Assembly (NCBI RefSeq): GCF_029893825.1
Contig: NZ_JARXXV010000001.1
Location: 248,001-312,000, forward strand
Reading direction: 5' to 3'
DNA from: Aurantimicrobium minutum
Lineage (GTDB): Bacteria; Actinomycetota; Actinomycetes; Actinomycetales; Microbacteriaceae
Length of the DNA stretch: 64,000 nucleotides
The position numbers and the translations under genes are program-made. The stretch's first letter is position 1. Each line of letters starts with the position of its first letter. Below are positions 25,206 through 33,879 of the stretch, piece after piece. The notes beneath the pieces were generated by a model. It did not search any database. It was not told where the DNA came from and worked only from the letters and a program-made list of their open reading frames with translations.

Positions 25206-25901
25206 TTAGCGTGCGCGACCGGGGCGAACCTTGTAGGGGTCAATGCCCTTCGGAATAGGAACATTTGTTCCTAGAGAAGACAGGCGATTAACAACCACGC
25301 GGACTTCACTCTTGGTCAGTGCGGGCTTGATCTTGGTCAGTTTCCAGCCAAGTTTGTAGAGCTTGACGGATTCCTCATCTGGTCCCACGGTCAGTACGGT
25401 GATGGGAACATTTGGAAGAATCTTTGCCGTCTTACGCTTTTCATCATCAACTAGGCGCTGTGTGCGTGAAATGGGACCCTCCGCAATGAGTGCCACACCT
25501 CCACGACCTACCGCACGGTAGATGGCATCCTTCGTCTTAGGGTTGATGGCAACAGGCATCTCTTCGGCAACCCAGTTGCGACGCAGAGCAGACTTGATCA
25601 CAGCTCCCACGGCGCCAGGCTGGCCCTCAATTTGAGAATAAGCAGCACGCTCAGCGCGGCGACCGAGCACGATGAGGCCCATGAGTACACCAAGCAACAG
25701 TCCGATAAGGATCCAGATGACGAGTGTGAACACGTTTCCGTTGCTCAGGAGGACGCCTGTTAGAACACCTGCAGCTACGGGAAGTAAGACGGACAGCAAC
25801 AGCAGCCAAATAATGCTCTTGTCGTAGCGACGGGTCATTTGGAAGACCTGCCACATCTGAGCTAGACGTGAAGATCCCTTGGGTTTTTTCGTACGTGCCA
25901 T
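25206..25901 (-). CDS. DUF4191 family membrane protein
   Basis: The 231-residue protein has a basic N-terminus (MARTKKPKGSSR), then QMWQ/VFQMTRRYDKSIIWLL leading into two membrane segments (about 33-55 and 58-80). A soluble C-terminal region with YRAVGRGGVALIAEG follows. This layout is the actinobacterial DUF4191 family; its function is not established. It lies directly downstream of lipA on the same strand, a conserved association, and may be cotranscribed with lipB-lipA. The start is the ATG at 25901. Confidence 0.88.
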   Translation of the reverse strand: MARTKKPKGSSRLAQMWQVFQMTRRYDKSIIWLLLLSVLLPVAAGVLTGVLLSNGNVFTLVIWILIGLLLGVLMGLIVLGRRAERAAYSQIEGQPGAVGAVIKSALRRNWVAEEMPVAINPKTKDAIYRAVGRGGVALIAEGPISRTQRLVDDEKRKTAKILPNVPITVLTVGPDEESVKLYKLGWKLTKIKPALTKSEVRVVVNRLSSLGTNVPIPKGIDPYKVRPGRAR

Positions 25902-25970
25902 GTAGAAAACAATACCTATCGCTGAGTAGTTATCTGGACCACCACGGGGGTTAAGTCCGTATATGAAGAC

Positions 25971-26951
25971 TTAGACGGCTTGAGAGAATCCCAATTCGGC
26001 ATCAGCCAAGTGGCTTAAGCTTTCAGGGATGTCGCGGCCTTTAGCACGCATTGATTGCGCATAGAGGCGACCAGCGCGGTAGGACGAGCGAACAAGTGGC
26101 CCAGACAGGACACCGAGATATCCGATGGCCTCTGCTTCATCCTTGAGCTCGACAAACTCTTCTGGGTGGACCCAACGGTCAACAGGCATGTGTCGAGCAC
26201 TGGGTCGCAGGTATTGGGTGATGGTGATGATGTCTGTGCCCGCGTCATAGAGATCCTGCAACGCTTGACTTACCTCTTCACGAGTTTCACCCATTCCAAG
26301 AATCAGGTTTGATTTCGTAATCATTCCTGCATTGCGGCCCTGAGTGAGGACATCAAGTGAACGCTCGTAGGTAAATGCTGGTCGCACGCGCTTGAAAATA
26401 CGGGGAACTGTCTCAACGTTGTGTGCAAAAACCTCAGGTGCAGCATCAAAAACTTGCTTAAGGTGCTCTGGGTTACCAGAGAAATCTGGAACCAGAATCT
26501 CAACGCCGGTGTTGGGGTTTTGCTGATGAATCTGACGGATGGTTTCTGCGTAAAGCCATGCGCCCTCATCTTCGAGATCATCACGTGCAACCCCAGTAAC
26601 CGTGGCATAGCGCAGGTTCATTTGGGCAACTGATTCACCAACGCGACGTGGTTCATCACGATCGAAGGCGTCTGGCTTGCCCGTATCAATCTGGCAGAAG
26701 TCACAACGACGAGTGCACTGTGAACCACCGATGAGGAATGTTGCCTCTCGGTCTTCCCAGCATTCATAAATGTTGGGGCAACCAGCTTCTTGGCAGACTG
26801 TGTGCAGGTCTTCGCTTTTTACGAGTTTCTGCAACGACTGATACTCGGGCCCCATCTTGGCTTTTGTTCGAATCCATTCGGGCTTTTTCTCGATTGGAGT
26901 AGCACTGTTACGAACTTCCAAGCGGAGAAGTTTGCGGCCATCAGCTGACAT
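25971..26951 (-). CDS. lipA: lipoyl synthase
   Basis: A radical-SAM enzyme inserting two sulfurs into protein-bound octanoate to make lipoyl groups. The radical-SAM cluster motif is CTRRCDFC (CxxxCxxC); the auxiliary cluster cysteines lie in [12 protein letters not shown]. The RSSYRAG motif is near the end. I place the start at the ATG at 26951 ([15 protein letters not shown]), with GAGG six bases upstream, giving 326 residues; this overlaps the lipB stop by 11 bases. A TTG or ATG slightly upstream (26963, 26957) is possible. Its targets, the E2 lipoyl domain among them, are encoded within a few kilobases. Confidence 0.95.
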   Translation of the reverse strand: MSADGRKLLRLEVRNSATPIEKKPEWIRTKAKMGPEYQSLQKLVKSEDLHTVCQEAGCPNIYECWEDREATFLIGGSQCTRRCDFCQIDTGKPDAFDRDEPRRVGESVAQMNLRYATVTGVARDDLEDEGAWLYAETIRQIHQQNPNTGVEILVPDFSGNPEHLKQVFDAAPEVFAHNVETVPRIFKRVRPAFTYERSLDVLTQGRNAGMITKSNLILGMGETREEVSQALQDLYDAGTDIITITQYLRPSARHMPVDRWVHPEEFVELKDEAEAIGYLGVLSGPLVRSSYRAGRLYAQSMRAKGRDIPESLSHLADAELGFSQAV

Positions 26952-27582
26952 GAGCATCCTCAAAGTAGTGAGTAAAAAGACGAGTAACTACAGGGACAAC
27001 ATCTCCAGGGGTGATATTTGTTCCTGAAACTTGAGAAAGAGTTGTTGCGCCGGCATCACGGATTCCGCAGGCCACAATGTTTTCGTAAGCCTGGAGGGAG
27101 TTATTGCAATTGATGGCAAAACCGTGCATCGAGACGCCTTCGCTGATGCGAATGCCAATCGCGGCGACTTTGTCGTAGTTCAGGCCACGATTGACCCACA
27201 CGCCAGAACGTCCATCTACCCGCTCACCGGTAACCTCGAACTCGGCAGCGGTATCGATGAGTAAACCTTCAATGGTGCGCACATAGGCAACAACGTCCAT
27301 GGGTTCGTCAAGCCTGGTGATGGGGTATCCCACAAGCTGTCCTGGCCCGTGCCAGGTGATTTTCCCACCACGATCTACATCGATAACTTCTGTGCCGTCT
27401 ATGGGGCGTTCAGAGTCCTCTGTACGCTTTCCTGCTGTGTAGACAGACTGATGTTCCAGAAGCAGCAAGGTGTTGGGCCGATCGCCAGCAACTACTTCTT
27501 TGTGGACTTGACGTTGGGTTTCCCACGCATCACGGTAGGCAACTGCGTCGTCTCCGAGACCGAGAATGACGACATCCAACAT
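26941..27582 (-). CDS. lipB: octanoyltransferase
   Basis: The 213-residue enzyme moves octanoate from ACP to the lipoyl lysine of target proteins, the step before LipA. The catalytic Cys172 is in [10 protein letters not shown]; Lys138 is in [12 protein letters not shown]; the substrate region [17 protein letters not shown] is complete. The downstream lipA overlaps its last 11 bases, so the two are translationally coupled. The region upstream (27583-28026) contains no clear gene and probably holds the promoter. Confidence 0.95.
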   Translation of the reverse strand: MLDVVILGLGDDAVAYRDAWETQRQVHKEVVAGDRPNTLLLLEHQSVYTAGKRTEDSERPIDGTEVIDVDRGGKITWHGPGQLVGYPITRLDEPMDVVAYVRTIEGLLIDTAAEFEVTGERVDGRSGVWVNRGLNYDKVAAIGIRISEGVSMHGFAINCNNSLQAYENIVACGIRDAGATTLSQVSGTNITPGDVVPVVTRLFTHYFEDAHVS

Positions 27583-28026
27583 GGCTTAATTCTACTAACC
27601 CCCTGTGCCCTGTTTTACACAGAGAATTCATTGAGCTATATCCACAACATCATGGTTTGTGCAGGAAAAGTAGCTAGTTCAGGTCACAGTAGGTGGATGA
27701 ACCAGTCGCAGCTGTCACACACTCTCATCGGCTATCGCCATGGGCAGATGACACCGGGTGCTAATCACGTCATTGGAACGTCACAGATTGATGGTGTGGA
27801 CGTTCAACACCAGCTCTCTATATGTGTTCAGCCAGCGTTGCCAATAGATGTCGGGAGGAGTCGGGATGGTGATCTCGTCTGGGTTTCTGAAATCGATGAC
27901 AACTCAACTCCATCCGCAGTTCCGTCACTCTTCAATCCTTAGGAACCTTCGACACAGGCATCACCAGTTGCGCACGAGACTCTTGACAAAGATGATTCGT
28001 GGCTGCCGTTCCAGGAACGACTGCAG
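27583..28026. other. spacer between lipB and the small membrane gene; probable broken gene remnants
   Basis: No intact gene is convincing in this 444-base stretch. On the plus strand, the frame of the 28027 gene stays open from 27943 with protein-like content (DDSWLPFQERLQVLGKY) but is cut by TAG at 27940-27942. Before that TAG the same frame is again Ser/Pro-rich. A strong GGGAGGAG ribosome-binding site with ATG at 27866 lies in a neighbouring frame. On the minus strand, a 40-codon stretch ending at 27781 reads protein-like (DEITIPTPPDIYWQRW) but has no start. This fits decay of a gene, but the direction is unclear. Confidence 0.4.
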
Positions 28027-28440
28027 GTGTTGGGTAAATATCGAAAACCAATCCTCTTTGCAGCTGGTGCTGTAGTAGTGATTGTGGCAATGAGCCTGTT
28101 GATACCTACATCCTCGGCAATAAGCAATACTTCTGCACCTTCAGAGAGTTCGATTCGGGAAACTACACTTCCACTTGCAACTGAAAACCCCACTGCGCAA
28201 GACCCCGAATCTGCGGCTATAGCTTTCGTGCTGAAAGGGGAGGTTGAAGGGGTAACACCGGATGAAGATGATCAAGCGTCAGATTTTCAGGCAACAGTCG
28301 TGAGTCAAAGCGGTGAAATAGTTCTCGTTGATGTGTTACGAAACGAAGCAGGTGGGTTAACGACATTCGCCACGCTGCTCCTGCAAAAGTCAGGAACGAC
28401 GTGGCGAATTCGTGAGGTGTTTGATCCTCGTAGAACTTAG
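28027..28440 (+). CDS. hypothetical membrane-anchored protein
   Basis: The 137-residue protein has one membrane segment near residues 8-27 (ILFAAGAVVVIVAMSLL), a Ser/Thr/Pro-rich linker and a C-terminal globular region (about 60-137) that is probably outside the membrane. Its terminal pattern (LLLQKSGTTWRIREVFDP) recalls small secreted proteins with an NTF2- or DUF4878-like fold, but I cannot assign it. The GTG at 28027 follows AGGAA nine bases upstream. The frame continues upstream to a stop at 27942 with protein-like sequence, so the original gene may have been longer. It converges with the E2 gene, overlapping its stop. Confidence 0.55.
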   Translation: MLGKYRKPILFAAGAVVVIVAMSLLIPTSSAISNTSAPSESSIRETTLPLATENPTAQDPESAAIAFVLKGEVEGVTPDEDDQASDFQATVVSQSGEIVLVDVLRNEAGGLTTFATLLLQKSGTTWRIREVFDPRRT

Positions 28441-29795
28441 ATGCCGAGGTCGGCTTCGAAAGCACCTTCTTCGAGACGTTCCTTGATTGCGCCAAGGAAG
28501 CGAGCTGCATCTGCACCATCGATGATGCGGTGGTCGTAGGAAAGTGCAAGGTAAACCATCGAGCGAACTGCAATGACTTCCTGACCCTCTGCCTCAATCA
28601 CAACGGGACGCTTGGTGACAACACCGGTACCGAGGATTGCAAGCTGTGGGAGGAAAACAACAGGAGTGTCGAACAGTGCACCGCGTGAACCAGTGTTGGT
28701 CAGTGTGAACGTTCCACCAGCAAGCTCATCTGGCTGCAACTTGTTGTCTCGGGTACGAGCTGCAACATCTGCAATGGCAATTGAGTACTGTGCAATGTTG
28801 AGCTCGCCTGCGTTCTTCACTACTGGAGTGAGCAGACCGCGTTCTGTGTCAACAGCAATCGACACGTTTTCGTGACCTGGGTAGACAATGTTGTCACCTT
28901 CAACGGTTGCGTTGATGATGGGGAATGCCTTGAGAGCTTCGGTTGCTGCGAGAGCAAAGAAGGGCATGAAGCTGAGCTTGCCACCGGTTGCAGCAACGAA
29001 CTGGCTCTGAACCCGCTTGCGTAGTTCTGCAATTCGAGTGACGTCTACTTCGACAACGCTTGTGAGCTGAGCGGTGCTCTGCATAGAGATCACGGCACGT
29101 TCTGCAACAACCTTGCGCAGACGAGTCATAGGAACAGTAGTTCCGCGAAGTGGGGACACAGCTAGCGGGGTGCGGGTCTTTGCAGGTGCTGCAGAAGAAC
29201 CACCGCGTGCAGAGAGAACATCTTCCTTGCGGATGCGTCCACCGATGCCAGTACCGACAACAGTGTTCAGGTCAACACCGTTCTCGTTAGCAAACTTGCG
29301 AACGATGGGAGTGACATAGCCAGCGCCACCTGAGTGTGCAGGTGCTGCTGGAGCTGCAGGAGCAGCTACTGGCTGTGGAGCAACAACAGGAGGAGCAACC
29401 ACTGGAGGTGCTACTACGGGAGGAGCTGCAACGACGGGAGGAGCCACAACTGGGGCAGCTACAGGTTCGGGAACTGCAACAGGTTCAGGGGCAGCTACAG
29501 GCTCGGCCACGGCAGGTGCTTCTGCAGCTGGAGCTGCAGGTGCTGCGCCAGAGCCAGATCCATCGCCAATGTGTGCGAGAACAGTGCCAACGGCGACAGT
29601 CTCATCTTCTTGAACCAAGATGGCCTCGACAACACCTGAGATAGGTGAAGGGATCTCGGTGTCAACCTTGTCAGTTGATACTTCGAGTAAAGGCTCATCT
29701 ACCTCTACACGGTCGCCGACGTTTTTGAGCCACCGGGTAACGGTGCCTTCAGTGACGCTTTCACCCAGTGCGGGGAGGCTGACTGACTCGCTCAT
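28437..29795 (-). CDS. sucB: dihydrolipoamide acyltransferase, E2 component of 2-oxoacid dehydrogenase
   Basis: The 452-residue E2 has one N-terminal lipoyl domain (residues 1-75) with the lipoyl-lysine Lys43 in STDKVDTE. A long Ala/Pro/Val linker with PPVVA-type repeats (about 80-155) follows. Next is the E3/E1-binding domain (TPIVRKFANENGVDL... near 160-200), then a catalytic domain with His422 and Asp426 in the HRIIDG motif. Only one lipoyl domain is present; many actinobacterial homologues have more. In Actinobacteria this E2 usually serves both pyruvate and 2-oxoglutarate dehydrogenases, so aceF would be an equally valid name. lpdA is 58 bases upstream in the same direction. Confidence 0.9.
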   Translation of the reverse strand: MSESVSLPALGESVTEGTVTRWLKNVGDRVEVDEPLLEVSTDKVDTEIPSPISGVVEAILVQEDETVAVGTVLAHIGDGSGSGAAPAAPAAEAPAVAEPVAAPEPVAVPEPVAAPVVAPPVVAAPPVVAPPVVAPPVVAPQPVAAPAAPAAPAHSGGAGYVTPIVRKFANENGVDLNTVVGTGIGGRIRKEDVLSARGGSSAAPAKTRTPLAVSPLRGTTVPMTRLRKVVAERAVISMQSTAQLTSVVEVDVTRIAELRKRVQSQFVAATGGKLSFMPFFALAATEALKAFPIINATVEGDNIVYPGHENVSIAVDTERGLLTPVVKNAGELNIAQYSIAIADVAARTRDNKLQPDELAGGTFTLTNTGSRGALFDTPVVFLPQLAILGTGVVTKRPVVIEAEGQEVIAVRSMVYLALSYDHRIIDGADAARFLGAIKERLEEGAFEADLGI

Positions 29796-29853
29796 GTACT
29801 AAATCTCCTTGTTAGCTGATGCGTTGATTAGCTTACTAATGCTTGGCAGTTCT

Positions 29854-31227
29854 CTACAGCGTGTGTAAAGGCTTGCCAGCGAGGTAGAGGAATGCTTCAC
29901 CCAAAGATTCGTTCTGGGTTGGGTGAGCGTGGATAAGTGGTGCGATGTCTTCTGGGTGTGCTTCCCAGTTAACAACAAGCTGAGCTTCACCGATCAGTTC
30001 ACCCACGCGGGCACCAATCATGTGAACTCCAACAACGGGACCGTCTACAACGCGAACAACCTTGACAGAACCAGCGGTTCCCAAGATTTCGCTCTTACCG
30101 TTACCGGCAAGGTTGTAGTCGTAAGCAGCAATCTTGTCTGCGCCATACTGCTCAGCAGCTTTCGCTTCGGTGAGACCGACGGAGGCGATTTCAGGCTCGC
30201 AGTAAGTCACCTTAGGAATGTTGGTGTCAGAGATAACCACTGGGTTCAGGCCAGCAATCTCTTCGGCAACGAAGAAGCCCTGCTGGTAACCACGGTGAGC
30301 AAGCTGCAGGCCGGGAACAATGTCTCCCACTGCGTAAACGCCGGGGATGTTGGTAGCGAGGCGCTCGTTGGTGATCACGAAACCACGGTCCATCGTGATT
30401 CCGACCTCTTCAAAGCCGCAACCAGCAGTAGCTGGTCCACGACCAACAGCTACGAGAAGAAGGTCTGCTTCGACAGTTTCTCCGCTTTCGAGTGTGACGA
30501 CCACACCGGAGTCATTCTGGGTTACACCTTGGAAGCGAACACCCAGCTTGTAGTCGATTCCGCGCTTACGGTAAGCACGCTCTAGAGCCTTTGAGATGCT
30601 TTCTTCCTCGTTGGGAACGAGGTGAGGCAGTCCCTCGATGATGACGACTTCTGCGCCGAAGCTCTTCCACACGGACGCAAACTCAACACCAATAACTCCA
30701 CCACCGAGGATTGCAACCTTGTTGGGGACATAGTTCATCTGGAGTGCGTGTTCGCTGGTAATCACGCGTCCACCAATTTCCAGACCAGGAAGTGAGCGTG
30801 AGTAAGAACCGGTTGCCAGAACAATGTTCTTACCTACAACGGTGTCTGCGCCAACTGCAACAGTGTTGGGGGAGACGAGGCGACCTTCGCCTTCGATGAC
30901 GGTAATTCCGCGTGCCTTGATGAGACCGCCGAGACCCTTGAACTTCTTGGCAATGATGTCTTCACGGAATGCGTTTACGCGGTCCATGTCCACACCGTTG
31001 AAAGTGGTGTTAATGCCGCACTCGTGTGCTTCACGGGCGTTATCTGCAACCTCAGCTGCGTGCAGCATGGCCTTGGTAGGAATGCAACCTACGTGAAGGC
31101 AGGTGCCGCCAAGCTTGTTCTTTTCGATCAGGGCGACATTCATGCCTAATTCGCTGGCGCGAATAGCAGCAGAGTAGCCGCCACTTCCGCCGCCAAGTAC
31201 GAGGAGGTCAAAGTTGAGTTCAGCCAC
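29854..31227 (-). CDS. lpdA: dihydrolipoyl dehydrogenase (E3)
   Basis: The 457-residue flavoenzyme reoxidises lipoyl groups with NAD+. The FAD motif GGGSGGYSAA (12-21), the redox pair Cys43/Cys48 in GGTCLHVGCIPTK and the C-terminal His435/Glu440 (HPTQNE) are present. The NAD-binding GGGVIGVEFASVW is near 180. It is the first gene of the lpdA-E2 pair, and pepA lies 86 bases upstream on the same strand. An AAAAGGAGCAGAA ribosome-binding site precedes the ATG. Confidence 0.95.
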   Translation of the reverse strand: MAELNFDLLVLGGGSGGYSAAIRASELGMNVALIEKNKLGGTCLHVGCIPTKAMLHAAEVADNAREAHECGINTTFNGVDMDRVNAFREDIIAKKFKGLGGLIKARGITVIEGEGRLVSPNTVAVGADTVVGKNIVLATGSYSRSLPGLEIGGRVITSEHALQMNYVPNKVAILGGGVIGVEFASVWKSFGAEVVIIEGLPHLVPNEEESISKALERAYRKRGIDYKLGVRFQGVTQNDSGVVVTLESGETVEADLLLVAVGRGPATAGCGFEEVGITMDRGFVITNERLATNIPGVYAVGDIVPGLQLAHRGYQQGFFVAEEIAGLNPVVISDTNIPKVTYCEPEIASVGLTEAKAAEQYGADKIAAYDYNLAGNGKSEILGTAGSVKVVRVVDGPVVGVHMIGARVGELIGEAQLVVNWEAHPEDIAPLIHAHPTQNESLGEAFLYLAGKPLHTL

Positions 31228-31313
31228 GTTTCTGCTCCTTTTGAGAGGGTGTTTGCGCCAGGCAGACGCATAAATCTGCGTTACTTACGGTGAAGTTAAC
31301 CTTTACGAGACTA

Positions 31314-32789
31314 CTACGCCGTGGCGTAAGACTCTGCGAGGTTAATGAGGGTTCTCACTGCAACACCAGTTGGACCAGCGCTTGTGAAGCCATAAGCACT
31401 GCCAGCATTGTTAGCTGTGTTGGCAATATCGAGGTGAATCCAAGGTATTTGTGGGGCGTCATCTTTATCGGAGGTCTTGCCCACGAAATCTTTGAGGAAT
31501 GTAGCTCCTACCAGCATTCCGCCTGCAGTATTTCCCGGTTTCACATTGGCAATATCTGCCACATCGGAGTTGAGGTACGCGCGGAGTTCTTCCGGTAGCG
31601 GCATGTGCCAGAAGTTTTCCCCAGCAGCCTGACCGAGTTCCACGAGGTGGGAAATAGCATCCGCATCGCCCATGACTCCTGTGTAGCGGGTGCCGAGGGC
31701 AGTGGTTGCTGCACCGGTGAGCGTAGCAATGTCAATCAGGAGATCGGGATGTTCAGCACTGGCGGCGACGAGACCATCTGCGAGCACCAATCGGCCTTCA
31801 GCATCAGTATTGAGAACCTCAACAGTCTTGCCACCGTGAATGGTGAGGACATCATTCGGCCGGATAGCTGTACTGGAGGGCATGTTTTCGGCCAAGCACA
31901 GCCACGCAGTGATATTCACGTTCAACTTCAGCTGTGCTGCGGCGATAATTATCGCGAGCGTGGATGCTGCACCTGTCATGTCGTATTTCATGCCAATCAT
32001 CCCGGCACCCGACTTGAGGGAGAGCCCTCCGGTATCAAACGTGATGCCTTTGCCCACTATGGCGATGTGTTTCTTGGCCTTCTTGGGTGCATAAACCAAT
32101 TTCACTAAACGCGGTGGACGAGAAGAACCTTGACCCACACCGGAAATTCCGCCAAAACCATCCTTCGTGAGCGCTTTCTCATCCCACACAGTGGACTTGA
32201 TTGGCAGACCTTTGATTGCCGCTAGTGCGTGGGTGACGAAGCTAGCTGGGTAAAGATCATTCGGGGGAGTGTTGACCAGGTTCTTAACCAGCGACAAGGC
32301 TTCAGCAGTGATCACCGGTTTAGTCAAAGAAGATGCCGCTTTTTTAGAAGCAACTATTTCAACCTGCTGAACGGGAGTCTTCTTTTCCGGTGTGCTCTTG
32401 TACATCGTGTATGAGTAAGCACCCAATGCTGCACCCTCAGCAATGGCTTCGATAGAGGGCTGTTCATTAACGCCGAAGTCAAAAGCAACGAGTGAAGTGC
32501 CCAATAATTTACGCGTTGCCACTGCTGCTGCATAGCGGTAGCTATTTGCAGAAAGCGGGAGAGCACCCAAACCTACGATTGCAATGACCTTGGTCGGATG
32601 TGCTGGGTCTACAACAGTTGTGAACGAGTCCTGAGCGCCAGAAATATCTAACGTTTGTGCGATTTTGCTCAACGCAGATGTATCCCGTGAGGCCTGGAGG
32701 CTGACGCCCTTTTTGCCTGGGATAGCGCCGATAACCGTAACGGCTTGAGCGGAAGGACGATTGACAAGACTCAGCTTTGGAATACTCAC
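31314..32789 (-). CDS. pepA: leucyl aminopeptidase (M17 family)
   Basis: The 491-residue M17 peptidase removes N-terminal amino acids. The two-zinc core is visible in GKGITFDTGGLSLK (about 235), KYDMTGAAS and the signature NTDAEGRL (about 325). LIDIATLTGA follows. The N-terminal domain is less conserved, as usual. It is divergent from the PAC2 gene by 83 bases. It may continue into lpdA, though the 86-base gap could hold a promoter. Confidence 0.94.
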   Translation of the reverse strand: MSIPKLSLVNRPSAQAVTVIGAIPGKKGVSLQASRDTSALSKIAQTLDISGAQDSFTTVVDPAHPTKVIAIVGLGALPLSANSYRYAAAVATRKLLGTSLVAFDFGVNEQPSIEAIAEGAALGAYSYTMYKSTPEKKTPVQQVEIVASKKAASSLTKPVITAEALSLVKNLVNTPPNDLYPASFVTHALAAIKGLPIKSTVWDEKALTKDGFGGISGVGQGSSRPPRLVKLVYAPKKAKKHIAIVGKGITFDTGGLSLKSGAGMIGMKYDMTGAASTLAIIIAAAQLKLNVNITAWLCLAENMPSSTAIRPNDVLTIHGGKTVEVLNTDAEGRLVLADGLVAASAEHPDLLIDIATLTGAATTALGTRYTGVMGDADAISHLVELGQAAGENFWHMPLPEELRAYLNSDVADIANVKPGNTAGGMLVGATFLKDFVGKTSDKDDAPQIPWIHLDIANTANNAGSAYGFTSAGPTGVAVRTLINLAESYATA

Positions 32790-32872
32790 GAATTCACCCT
32801 AGGTTCCAAAGCAATACCTCAGCTGACTCACACGCGTACATTGCTGGATAAATCCGAACGTAGACTGAAACC

Positions 32873-33799
32873 ATGTCTGAACGCGAAAGTTTGCTCCACT
32901 TCGTGATTGACCCTGCTGAAGTTCCGCGAGGACTCCCACTTGTTGCAGGTTTAACTGGCTTTGCTGACTCTGGTTCTGCCGTGACGGGTTTCACTGACTA
33001 CATCGTCGACACGATGGATTCGCACGTTATTGCGACGTTTGACGCTGATTCCTTATTGGACTACCGTGCTCGCCGTCCAATCATTTACTTTGACCAAGAT
33101 CACCTCACCGGTTTTGAACCCCCCATGTTGGCCTTCCACTTGGTTCGTGATGAGATTTCTCGCCCCTTCATTCTGCTCACTGGTTATGAACCAGATTTCA
33201 AATGGGAAGCATTCAGTCGAGAAGTATTGAGTTTCGTTGAACGGTTTGATGTGGCAACCACAACCTGGGTGCACTCCATCCCCATGCCAGTTCCACACAC
33301 TCGTCCCATTGGCACAACAGTCAGTGGTAACCGGGCCGATCTCATCGACCAGTTCTCGGTCTGGCGACCACATACACAAGTCCCTGCAAATGCAATGCAC
33401 CTGGTGGAATATCGACTTCAAGAAATGGAGCACGAGGTTGCAGGTTTTGTGCTTCTGGTACCCCACTACCTCGCAGACACAGAATTTCCTCAGGCGTCAC
33501 TGGTGGCCTTGGAAAGTATTAGTTCTGCAACCGGACTCATTTTCCCCACAGACCGCCTGCGAGAAGAAGGGCGCGAGTTCGTCTCAAAGATCGACGAGCA
33601 AGTTGAGACCAACGATGAACTCAACAAACTCGTGCACACCCTTGAACAGCGCTATGACTCGTATATGAAAGACAATGCGCTGCGCTCACCACTGACCGAC
33701 GTTGAAGGTGAACTTCCCACAGCGGATGAGATCGCCGCAGAACTCGAAGAATTTCTTGCGTACCGTCGTGGTACGGAAGAGCCCGGCGACATGCGATAA
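32873..33799 (+). CDS. PAC2 family protein
   Basis: The 308-residue protein has the PAC2 fold (residues 15-260), named for proteasome assembly chaperone 2. Visible landmarks are [20 protein letters not shown] (about 18-37) and [23 protein letters not shown] follows. Bacterial PAC2 proteins are of unknown role; some genomes with them have no proteasome, and no pup or proteasome gene is in this window. The ATG at 32873 lies in the gap divergent from pepA. It precedes the sigma factor gene by 80 bases. Confidence 0.9.
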   Translation: MSERESLLHFVIDPAEVPRGLPLVAGLTGFADSGSAVTGFTDYIVDTMDSHVIATFDADSLLDYRARRPIIYFDQDHLTGFEPPMLAFHLVRDEISRPFILLTGYEPDFKWEAFSREVLSFVERFDVATTTWVHSIPMPVPHTRPIGTTVSGNRADLIDQFSVWRPHTQVPANAMHLVEYRLQEMEHEVAGFVLLVPHYLADTEFPQASLVALESISSATGLIFPTDRLREEGREFVSKIDEQVETNDELNKLVHTLEQRYDSYMKDNALRSPLTDVEGELPTADEIAAELEEFLAYRRGTEEPGDMR

Positions 33800-33879
33800 T
33801 AGAAACCGGACCCAGTCTTTTCCCTTTACGGGACTTGACAAGGGTCCTAGTTATGCCCCCGAACAGGAGAAATCTGCTC

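Noticed and set aside
27349-27942. A 197-codon plus-strand frame across the lipB start
   Set aside because: The first two thirds are antisense to the conserved lipB gene; only the last part lies in the spacer and is treated as a possible remnant.
29350-29530. The repetitive DNA in the E2 linker as a CRISPR or tandem repeat element
   Set aside because: The repeats are short codon-level PPVVA units in frame within a protein, with no spacer structure.
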